Assembly (NCBI GenBank): GCA_032718565.1
Contig: JAVGVS010000562.1
Span: 1-64,000, forward strand
DNA: 64,000 nucleotides
From: Distichodus sexfasciatus
Lineage: Eukaryota; Chordata; Actinopteri; Characiformes; Distichodontidae
Direction of reading: 5' to 3'
Positions 23,331 to 33,600 of this stretch are shown here, one piece after another. Within the stretch, counting starts at the first letter, position 1; the number at the start of each line of letters is the position of its first letter. The notes below the pieces were generated by a model that was not told the origin of the DNA, ran no database searches, and saw only the letters and a program-made list of their open reading frames with translations. The position numbers were made by a program, and so were the translations under genes.

Positions 23331-25334
23331 TTAGCTCGGGGTTTTGTGTTCTGTGCTGTCGGACGCTTGCTCTGAGGCAGCGGGAGGCGAGTCAGTAGTG
23401 GGCAATTCGGGAGCATCGGAAGCCAGATCTGCTGCCCCGCCAGAGGGGGCATTCTCGCCACCGCCGTCACCGTCGTCCTCCTGAGGGTAGAGTTCGGGAT
23501 ATTTCTGCATACACTCCTGCATGCTGCGGAAATTCTCCACACACTCCGAGCCCTTCACCTCCTCCTTGCTGTAGTGGAAGCAGGAGAAGGCGTCTTTAAA
23601 CTGCTGACCGCACGGACCGCTGGCCATGCCGCCCAGACACGGGCAGTTCCAGTTGATCTCTCCGTTGGGCAGAATGAGACCTGGGGGTGATAGAAAGAAA
23701 ATAAATTTTTAAGAATGTAAAGGCTTTTTTACATTACTGTTGGTATTTTAGTCAAATATCTATTTGTAGAACTGACCGTGATCTTCGTAAGGGTCATTGG
23801 GGTCGTCTTCTACCAGCTCGGCGGTGCTCGGCATCTCATGGTCCTCCTTGGTGACGAAGATGATGCGATCTTTACCTGGCGACGAGAGATGGAGTACAGA
23901 TAAACAGAGTACAAAACACAAACCCATGTTAAATAATGAAATTATTATTTAAAAATCGTGGATCGCTAAGAAACATTTTCAAGTCTTAACATCTCACATT
24001 TGATTTTGGTTCTGATTCTGTATAGGAACAGTATTGTTGCTGGTACTAAATAGATCAAATCTACACTAGATAAATAAAATAAATGAATGTCTAAATGCAT
24101 TTAGTCTCTCAACACTGAAGCCACTGAAATGTTTGGATTCTGACACCAAAGTTAAGCAGTGTTTGTGTTAAGAACATGACGAAACGTTCTCAGAATTAAG
24201 ACTCTGAAATGCAATCAAATGACGTTTTGTCCTGTCCTTTCTTAATGGCACACCTGAATAATTGAGTATATTAAAGTAACACTCGACACTGAAAACCATG
24301 AATACTCTTTAATTTTTCATGTTAATTTGGGATATTTTCCAAGCATTTTTAATTCATGGTTAAAAAATAGTTAATAAAGCTACACAGAAAGGTCCTGCAC
24401 TGTGTAATACATTTTAAATTGTACTGTTTATTGGGATATTTTTCAGTGCATTCTCTATTAGAAATATGAGATATTAAATATTTCAATATTAAAAATCTAA
24501 ACTTAAGTCATAAAAGCACAAATGTTTATTCTGCACCTGAAAGTACAAATATGTAATAGATGTAACAGATGTAATAGAGCATACATTTACATACATTTTT
24601 TATTCATGTGATCGCTGTTTAGATATTTTTGTCAAACAGAGTTATGAAAAGGCTACAAATAAGGTAAAAAAAAAAGCCATAAAAGGTGTCAAATGCATAT
24701 ATTAATTCCAAAAAATTGGAACACTCTAATCTAATATCTTTTTAAAACGGTAACGTTTATTCGGGATATGTATTTCTATGTGGCTATTCGAATATTCTAT
24801 GTATTCTTATTACATTAGTTACTTTATATTTTTCTTTAATTTAATTGTTAAGCATTTTGCACTCTCTCTTTGCACAGTCTCAGGACCGGAAAATTGTGCT
24901 GGAAGATGTACTCATATAAAGTAATAAACTTAGTTATATTAATTATATAACTATGTATATAAATAATCAATAATCTTAACTCTAGAAGCGAAGTTTGACC
25001 CGGTGAACAGGTCATGAAGCAATTGCTAAAATGTGCTTAACAAACACATGCAGATGCAAAGGCAAATGTGCACTTTGCCAGTCATATTTAACAAATAAAT
25101 CCAAAAATATGAGATGTCACATTTTAAAAAATAAACTGTAAATTATTATTTCAACTTTCCGTTCAACTGTTAGTCCAACTTTAGCGCAGCACGTGCACCC
25201 TCCCGGGCTAACGCGCTAACAGGCTAATCCAATGACATTGAGCAAATCCAGAGCAACCGTATAATAATCTTATTATTAAAATATTAATATTAATACAATT
25301 ATAGGGTGGTACCTTCCTGCCTGCAGTACGACAT
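23331..25334 (-). CDS. chchd4: CHCHD4 / Mia40, complete, 3 coding exons (156 aa)
   Basis: Oxidoreductase of the mitochondrial intermembrane space that introduces disulfides into imported twin-Cys substrates and is re-oxidised by Gfer/Erv1; it also binds AIFM1 in vertebrates. Exons on the minus strand: 25334-25313 (MSYCRQE), 23875-23777, 23680-23331, all with GT-AG borders and consistent phase. The redox CPC motif is at C53-C55, and the twin CX9C cysteines at C64, C74, C87 and C97 keep the spacing of the human protein; the family-typical ILPNGEINWNCPCLGGMASG and QECMQKYPELYPQED are present. No cleavable targeting sequence is expected or seen. The C-terminal tail (~107-156) is Gly/Ala/Ser/Asp/Glu-rich and low in complexity, about 14 residues longer than in human (142 aa). 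Teleosts commonly carry two copies; I cannot say whether this is a or b. Confidence 0.96.
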
Positions 25335-25470
25335 GATTGCAGAAGGCGAAGAAGGTGAGATTCACCCCTAAAATAATCTCCGCTTTCAGGATTTGGTCCA
25401 AAATAACCGGCACATTTAGCAGTCGCACAGCGGCTACGTCACTTCCGGCGGGGAGACCAAGACTTCCGGA
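25335..25470 (-). promoter_or_regulatory. chchd4: chchd4 promoter / 5' UTR with ETS and CRE-like sites
   Basis: Locally GC-richer sequence upstream of the chchd4 ATG. Read on the minus strand, CGGAAGTGACGTAGC near 25434-25449 joins an ETS-type core (GGAAGTG) to a CRE-like core (TGACGTA), and a second ETS-like CCGGAAG lies near 25463-25470. Such composite sites are typical of housekeeping and mitochondrial gene promoters. The function is inferred from motifs only. Confidence 0.5.
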
Positions 25471-27574
25471 GAGGTGAGACTTAAAACCGCTTTTTAAAAT
25501 ATAAGTTAGCGTTAGAAGACGAATAATACTGCTGAACAACAATTACGGTGCATTTTACTTAAATTTTTACATTAACTAAATATAAGTTGCACAATATTAA
25601 AGCAGGCTAGATTTAATATTACGGTTGTCAACTGGTGAACATTTCGGTGCATTTTTGTGCAAAAATCGTGTAGTATCATGTTTTCTAACACAGGTGTTGC
25701 ATTCTCTAAATGTTAACATATAAAAATATATATATATGTAAAAACAGTTTTGATTCTTCTACGCAGTGACAGTCCCACTCCTAGAGGTCTGCTGACATTA
25801 AACTGAATTACAAATTTAAAATGACATTTAAAATGGCTTTAACAGGGCATTAGCATCTTATTTGCTCATCTTAAGACAATTTCTTGTCTTAATAGTAATT
25901 ACTGTCATTCTAATTGATTTCCAGAAAGATCAGATTGTAGACAGTTTACTACTTATACAGTAAAATAGGGCATTACTTCAGTATAGCAGTTCAACCGATA
26001 AATTGGTGGCATGATATTATCGGCTGATATTGTCAATATATTGGTATCTGTGTTTATTATAGCTGAAAAATGAGAATAAAAAAGAAAAATGATGTGTTTG
26101 TCCACTAGAGGGCAACCCTGCAACCCCACCTCGTTTTTACTTTTATCTTGTTTTACTGACTTTTATTCCTTAATTTTCATATACTTTGCCCCACTAATCA
26201 CACTCTTAAAGTAGACTCAACTTAATAAAAACCAATCTGCTGAACAAAATTCGTATCCTGAAATCATGTAATATCATGCTTTGAAACACAGCTGAATTAT
26301 TACAAGTTGACTATTGTGATGAGAATTCTTTAATATAATATTTTGTTTAACAAAATGAATTGCAACTTATGTTTTTTTATTAATAAATGATCTTTTTTAT
26401 GGGATCCGCAAATGGTTTAAGAGTGATTTATAAAAGTGATTCATAAAATAGATTTTAAAAGCCCTCCACGGGATTATCAGATGCAAATAAATCAATAAAG
26501 CACACACAATTAAATGGAATGGGTCTTTCTGAAGCACTAGAATTTTTAACCCTTTGATTTGAGGTTCATGTCTTGATACCATGCCATGCTTAGCACATTT
26601 GTTTGAAAACCTAACAAATTATGACTACTTTTTTTGTGCAAAAATGTGTGATTTAAACTAAGCATTCCATCTCAAAGTGCATAAGTGAGACTATAACTCT
26701 AACATGTTTTAATCACACATGTCTGGCTTCGTAAGGAAAAATCTACATCTTTCAAGACTGTTTTGTTTATGTCCACACAAACCCCTTATTAATTTCACAC
26801 ACAGCCATTAAAGAACATTAGTCTTCTTGTAAAAACTGACAGTGACTGACATTTCTTTGTATCAGCAAATGCAATAAAAATCTATTTCCAACCTTAACAT
26901 TTAAAGATATTGTCTTGAAGCATATTTACACCTCCTCCATTGTTAAATAAAAACGCTGCGTTTGGATGCTGTGCCAGTGTGTGTTGCAGAGATAGCAGCG
27001 GAACAATGTGAGGCACGAATCCTGAAAACGCTCAGCATCTATTTTAATGTGGTCAAACCAAATAAATCCAATTTGGCCTTTAAGGTCTAACCTCCACCAT
27101 CTAAACAGTGCTGTGCGTTTTGAGGACAAGGGGAAGGCCAGAGCCGGAGGTGGAGTCGGAGACGGAGCGAGGCCGAGCCCATCCAACAAAGCCATCAGAT
27201 ATTAAACTTCAAGAGGTCTGTTTGGGCAAAGGGCAGGAGATTAAGCAAATCATTTGAAAGGGATAAGAAGAGGATTTCACAGTGAAAGGTTGCTCGTAGT
27301 TACAGTAGCAACACACACAGTTTGAGGCTGGACGGTTTGCCAAGCTTTCTAACATTTCTTTGTCAATACCAGAGACATCCAGGAGGAGGAAGAGGAGGAT
27401 TTGGCAAAAAGACTGTTAGTCAGAAAGAACACTCAACTATTAGCTCATTAAGACCAACAGGATGTAGGTTGTTATCTTTTCACTTTGAATATATTGCAGC
27501 TAGTTTATCTAGTGTCTCTGTTGCATTTTAAAGTTAGTGATTATTAGCATCACATATTGTTATCCGATTTTTAT

Positions 27575-28165
27575 TCCACCCACTTTTTTTGACCACTGCT
27601 CCTTCGACAGTTTTTGTGCTAGAAACTAATTTCCAACTCTAAAACATGTGGCCTTTAGCAGTGTGGTTTGCTTATATACATGTTTTTGATTTGTGCACTC
27701 GTTTGTGAGTTCTGTCCATTTTTCTATCCGTTTTTTCTCCATAGACTAATATGGAGCTCAACATTCCACACTTTACTGCACAGCCACCGTTCTTTACAAA
27801 GCCATCAAATTTGACATGATTTCAAGGGGCCATGAGCCTTTTTGCGTATCTCTAACCGCCGTGACCCGCACTCGTCTTTTTCATCCTTTTTTCTGTTGTT
27901 TGTTTTTCCCGTAGGAACCCACTCATTTTCTCCCATTAATAATACATGGGATTTGGAATTCGAAAGCTTTCCTTTCACCTGTTTTCACACAACAGTCAAC
28001 ACGGTTCTTGTGCCACCTCGGACCACCTCACTGAACACACGTCTCAATCTGTTTCCACCTGCACCCATCTTTTTCTTGCATTTATCATTCCTCGTTCTTT
28101 CCCCATTCACTTCAATGCTTTTTAATCAAAGTCGTTCTACTCGCCCAGTTTTCATGACACAGTTC
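27575..28165. repeat. Dispersed repeat, copy 1 (related to 32012-32545)
   Basis: Shares long blocks with 32012-32545, for example CAGTTTTTGTGCTAGAAACT, ACTCTAAAACATGTGGCC, AGCAGTGTGGTTTGCTT and GAGTTCTGTCCATTTTTCT. A third, shorter copy lies at 48788-48910. Neither TIRs nor a SINE head are evident; the class is unknown. A 155-codon open frame overlaps it, and a related peptide (VPPRTTSLNTRLNLF here) appears in copy 2, but other frames are broken and no known domain is visible. Confidence 0.75.
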
Positions 28166-28309
28166 CAAACGGGTCAACTCCCTACCGTTATGCTACCAAC
28201 TAGCCTTGACTGTTATTCCAATTATTCTACGTTATTTCTCAGGGACTTCAGAATTGTGAACGGGAGGTTACCGGTTCAAATTTTACTGGGGTATCAGTCA
28301 CTTTTGTAG

Positions 28310-28555
28310 GTTACTTTGTGACGAACAGTGGAGTTTGCTACAATATGTTGCCACAAGTTTGCCACTGTCCACCACTAGTGCCAACCTTGCGGCAGTGTTC
28401 TGGCAACTATGACAAATTGACACTAGTGGGAAATGTATTTGCCAAAACAATTTGCCAGTAACGGCAAACTTGCAGTGAACCTTTGGTAACAAGTTTGCCA
28501 GGTGCATGCGTTTTCCACAAAGTTTGCTAGAAGTCTGCCACAAGTTTGCCACAAA
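28310..28555. repeat. Degenerate direct-repeat block (CAAGTTTGCCAC)
   Basis: The motif ACAAGTTTGCCA and close variants (CAAGTTTGCCAC, AACAAGTTTGCCAG, AAAGTTTGCTAG) recur irregularly over about 240 bases. Likely a decayed minisatellite. Confidence 0.45.
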
Positions 28556-28867
28556 CCATGTTGCACACAGGACACGTGTCAGGGTTCATCCAGGGAAAGA
28601 AAGAGCTTAGTCTCTGAGCAACAGCTGGGAGAAAAATGCTTCAGATGGGGTGAGAGATATGCACTGAGCTGACACTCAGCCTAACTTCTGTATGTAAGCC
28701 TCTTTCACAATGGCTGTAGGAATAAAGAAAGTGTTTGTGAACAAATATTTTATGGGAAACTGAACGGATTGGGATTTGATTGCTTTGCCAATAAAGGCCA
28801 GTCTGAATTCCTTCATTATTCCCATAGTTGGGAAGGGATTATTCCACATTCCTTCCCTATAGCTAAC

Positions 28868-28950
28868 CCTTATTTGTCATTGTGAACACAGCACAGCACC
28901 ACAACCAAATGTTATCTCTGCATTTGAGCCATCTGTGAATAAGGGTGAGA
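28868..28950 (-). mobile_element. SINE tail fragment
   Basis: TATTTGTCATTGTGAACACA and CTCTGCATTTGAGCCATCTG only; truncated. The rest of this copy may lie at 30127-30290, split by other sequence. Confidence 0.5.
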
Positions 28951-30126
28951 ATCGAAAACCAGTTACAACTGATCATTTCCATCGGAATTGTACACCTCCA
29001 GTGTTATCGATTCTTCTTAACGATTCTCTCATTTTCCAGCACAACGTTTTCCCTAAGGTTTGCGTCGCGGTTCACAGGGTTTCCAACTTTTCCAAAAAAC
29101 CTCGGCGTGGGCTTGTGGGTGTGTCTGTGGCCGATGTTGGGAGCGTTCAGTCGGGATCGTAGAAGGTGGGGCGTTTGGACAAATAAGGCGGCAACTGTTT
29201 TCAGCCAATCACCAGTCAGAGAAACGTTTATAGTCATTCGGAAATGAGTGCACATGAGTGAAAAGAATTACAACACAGAAGAATTTCAGATTGGCGTGAG
29301 ATTTCTTTATTGACCATGAGATTGAGGCTGAATGCATGACTGTCACGCCGAATTCGTGAGAGTTGGCAACCCTGGGTTCACTACGTCACACTCTCTGTGA
29401 CTTGACCTTCAACCACGAGGAATCCTGACGCATAAACGATATTTTTCACGCGTTGTGCTTGTTAGCCTGCACGACTCTCACAGGGAAATCCAACATTGAC
29501 TAAAACCTAAATCTTCCCATTTATTACAGACAAAACTTATATTTTAGCTGATAAATAACAACAACCAGCGTTCTACTCACAGTACAGACATTTACTTGAT
29601 ATTTATTTATTCCCGACGTGCGTCCACAGCGCTATTGTGCCGGGGCTCTCATATGGAACGCCCTCATGACAAAAACGTACTTCTCTCCCAGAAATGAGTC
29701 AAAAATGAGTTATTGGCCAAAATGAGTACAAATGCTCCAAAATTGCCAAAACGTTAATCTTTCTTCATTTTCCATTAATCAAAAATACATTATTATACAA
29801 AACTGCATTATTTTTTTATCAAATAATTTTATTCTATATTCAGATGGATTCCAAATGGATAAAGAAGTGCTACCACCTGCATTAACCTTAATTTATTTTC
29901 ATGGTACTAAGCCATTGAATGTCTAAGCATCATAAAAACTCTGAACATGAATATGAACGTGTTTGTGTTCACAATCTTGTGCAGACATTTTGGGAAAAAT
30001 AAAATGGTTGCTTTTGGTGCACTCAAAAAACTACTCAGGAATCGGTAAGACAATTGATAAGGAATTGGATTGATAGGCAGAATCGACAATGGCATTGATA
30101 TTGATCAAATCTTATCAATTCCCACC

Positions 30127-30295
30127 ACTATCTGTGAAGGAGCAATGGCCAGCATTTTTTGGCGCTGTCTCTAGGGGAGCAGTGCTTAGGGACGGTACCT
30201 AGCTCAAGAGTACCTCAGTGGTACCTTTACCTGTCCGGGACTTAAACTGGCGAACCTCCAGTTATGGGACTCGCTAACCGTTACACCTTTATACT
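30127..30295 (-). mobile_element. SINE head and body fragment
   Basis: Begins ATCTGTGAAGGAGCAATGG, then GGTACCTTTACCTGTCCGGG, and on the minus strand GTAACGGTTAGCGAG with AGTTTAAGTCC, which look like diverged A and B boxes. It would complete the tail fragment at 28868-28950. Confidence 0.5.
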
Positions 30296-30697
30296 CAGTG
30301 CACCACAGCAACGTTGCTCATTGTCCAAATTGAGCATTGTCCAGTGATTTTAGCCGCTACAGGGCTAAAGGTAAAGGTGCCAAAAAGAATATATTTATCC
30401 TTACATACAATGGAAACGCAATGCAATTTTTATTGCATGCCTGTTTATGCAAAACAATAACTCATTGGTGTTTTCTTCAATTCTACAGTATAATATACCA
30501 CTTTAATGTCTTTCTTAAGCACAACAGGAAATATTGATGAACAAGGCCCATTATTTTCAGAAACTTCTGACTTTGTATTTAAACAACAACTAAAATCTAA
30601 AATGCACTTTTACATATACAGCAGATATTTATATACTCAGTGTACCACTGCAACGTCCTTCATCGTCCAAGTTTTTCCGGATAAGTGTTTTTGGGTG

Positions 30698-33600
30698 CTA
30701 CAGGGCGACGGTAGTAGCAGAGGACACAGGCGTGGCCGCCCCCTGAGGCGAGACTTTGGCTGGTCGATGCTCGGTGTTGTGTCCGCAGCTGCGTCTGCAC
30801 AGCTGGCAGGACGCGCAGCAGGAGTTGCAGCAGGGCAAGAAGCGGCACACGCCCAGCCTCCAGATGAGCCAGCCGGGTGAGCAGCAGCACCAACACACCA
30901 GCGCCGACCCCACCAGGACCCCCAACACCACGTACAGCACCAGCAGCCACACATACCCGCCGGAGTCTACAGGAGAGAAGGAAATGAGAGCAAAATGTTA
31001 AAGAGTAAAAAATTATTTTACTGTGACAGAGAAAGAATCCTAAAGTGTCCAAAGATTTGTATGAAATGAGGCGTAAATTTAAAAACTGTGTTTTTCAAAG
31101 ACTAATAAATAATACAATTATATAAATGAATCTATATATAAAATAGGGTTCTCCTTATTTATTAAGCCCTATATACAGCTTGACTATAATAATCACTTTG
31201 TTGTTTGTATAAGTTTAAAATGTAAAATGTAGCCATGTTAACAATTTAAAACGTAAACAAGTTCACAATATAACCCTTAAACATGTTTAAAATATAAAAC
31301 TTACAGTTACAATTTCAACAATTTATAAAGTTCAAAATATAAACCTTAAATGAGTTTACATTTTAAAACTTAAACCAGTTTAAATTTTAGTATTTAAACA
31401 AATGTAAATTCTAATACTTAAAACTTTTATATTCTAATACTCAAGTTTAAAATGTAAAACTTAAATTTAAATTAAAAACCTTAAACAAGTTTAAATTCTA
31501 ATACTTAAATAATGTAATTGTAACACTGCCACTCTCTGTCTGAGTTCATTCTTCTAATCTTCAAGACACAATTTGTTTATTAAGTTGTGTTTTTAAAATT
31601 TCATTTCATTTTATATTTCTAAGTCTGTCAAGCCGATGACTGTTTGGCCGATCATACAAACATTTAAACCCGTTATTATGTGTCATCACGTTTGAAGTTC
31701 ACATTAGTGGCTGACTAATTCTCTGAAGGTTTGATGAGCTTGTAAAGACAAAGCGGAGGATTTGGGGCCAGCAGCTGGAGAATCTATTTGCAGTCACATA
31801 AAGCTAAACAATGGTTATATTGCGCTTGCTGAGCTGATTTACGGCTCTGTCTACAGCAAGACGCTGTGTCCATTCATGTTCCAAATTAGCCTTATCCTCT
31901 TTGTCATTCAGAGATTCCTGATCATAAAACCAAACGGCTGCTTTCTTGGACAGAAGAGATGCAGGAAGACGGCCGGACGGAGCATGTTCACACTTTTTAT
32001 GTGACTTATTATTCCATACACTTTTTCTGATCACTGCTCCTCCTACAGTTTTTGTGCTAGAAACTTTGTTCCAACTCTAAAACATGTGGCCTATAGCAGT
32101 GTGGTTTGCTTTTATGTGTGTTCACGAGTTCTGTCCATTTTTCTGTCTGTTTTCTCCCCATAGACTTACACTGAGCTCAAATTTCAAAGTGTTACTGCAC
32201 AGCTGACCGTTCTTCGCAAAGCCACCAAATTCGACATGATTTGAGGGCACATGAGCTTCTTTGCATGTCTGTAACTGTCATGACCCAAACTTGTTTTTTT
32301 CATCTTTTTTTCCCATTAATTTTCTCTCCTTAAGAATACATGGGATTTGGGAAAACAGGCTTTACTTCCCCTGTTTTCTCACGATAGTCAACATGGTTCT
32401 TATGCCACCTCACACCACCTCACTGAACACACATCTCAATCTGTTTCACTCGTCTTTTTCTCGCTTTTATTATCCCTTGATAAAAGTCTTTCTACTCAGA
32501 CAGTTTTCACATCACAGCTACAAAACTTGAGCACTCACATTGGTGTTTTTGTGTAAAAATGCATCTCTAGTTTACAGGATGTTGTTCTTGTAGACTGTCT
32601 GAAATGCAGTTTTTTTTTCTGAATTTCCCCATGATACAGGTGTAATTTTGGCCCCACTTTACAGTAAAACTCTCCTTATAAAGGGTTATAAATGATTTAA
32701 TACAAAATAATGACACCTTCAAAACTAGAGATGCACATTTTGGGAATTAAAGACTGATGCCGATATCCAATGTTTTTTATACTTATATCTGCCGAATGAG
32801 GTTGAGTGCGTAAAGACAAAAAATAATTATTTAATAATAAAATAATTTTGGGCACAAAATAACGGCATACATTTTAAGGCACGGGCTGTATTAAATCCCA
32901 CCTCAGACTTTGGACATGCCTGGCACAAGCGCTACCTTTCCCACAAACAATAAATAAACAGATCAGCAAATATTGGCTGGAAATATCGGGCAAATCTTAG
33001 CATCGGCCCAATGCTGATGACTTTTTTAAAAAAGCAATTATCATCCGATTCCAATACATTTCCAATATCATCGTCCATCCCTAGTTAAAACTGCTCCAGG
33101 CCTAAACCTTAAAACATAAAAATCCCTCTGTAAGAGTGAAGAATTGATAAGAGAAGTACGAGAAGGTTACCAGCGACAGACTCCAGGTCAGGGACGGTGT
33201 TGGGGCCGCTGCACTTCTCTAAACTCGAAGCTTTTTGGGTGGGAACGTTGATCACTGGCGACGGAGATGTTACATAGGGCTGACGCGAACTAGCTGTAGA
33301 CTGCAGACCTAAAAAGCAATAAAACCATTTAGTGAAAGAATGATTAAAAAAAAGAAATGAAAATGAGTGCTCTGGAAATTTGGTCATAACTTTGACAAAT
33401 GGTGACAATTTTTTACATTTCTTTCAATGTGTAGCTACATTGCTTTGCAAAACTTCTCATTGCAAAAATGGTTGAATGTGGATGTAAACTGACATTTTGT
33501 TGTTCACAGTTATCATGTAACTTAATATGAAAATATTGTTATTTGTGATAATTTAAGGTTCAGGATTTCTTATTTGTTACATATGCAGTTACATTTGTAT

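Larger units (their letters stand above)
25471..30697. other. Gene-free stretch between chchd4 and ldlrad2
   Basis: No exon-like coding sequence found. It contains a dispersed repeat at 27575-28165, a degenerate direct-repeat block at 28310-28555, and SINE-family copies near 28870-28945 and 30127-30290. On the minus strand a candidate AATAAA at 30434-30429 may end the ldlrad2 transcript. Everything else is unremarkable AT-rich sequence. Confidence 0.6.

Noticed and set aside
27842..28309. 155-codon frame as a possible small gene
   Set aside because: Lies in a dispersed repeat; the second copy has a broken version of the frame and there is no known domain or convincing splice context.
30637..31052. 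Alternative frames over the ldlrad2 last exon (105 and 130 codons)
   Set aside because: Only the frame ending at 30698 continues the LDLa/stalk reading phase and gives a transmembrane helix.
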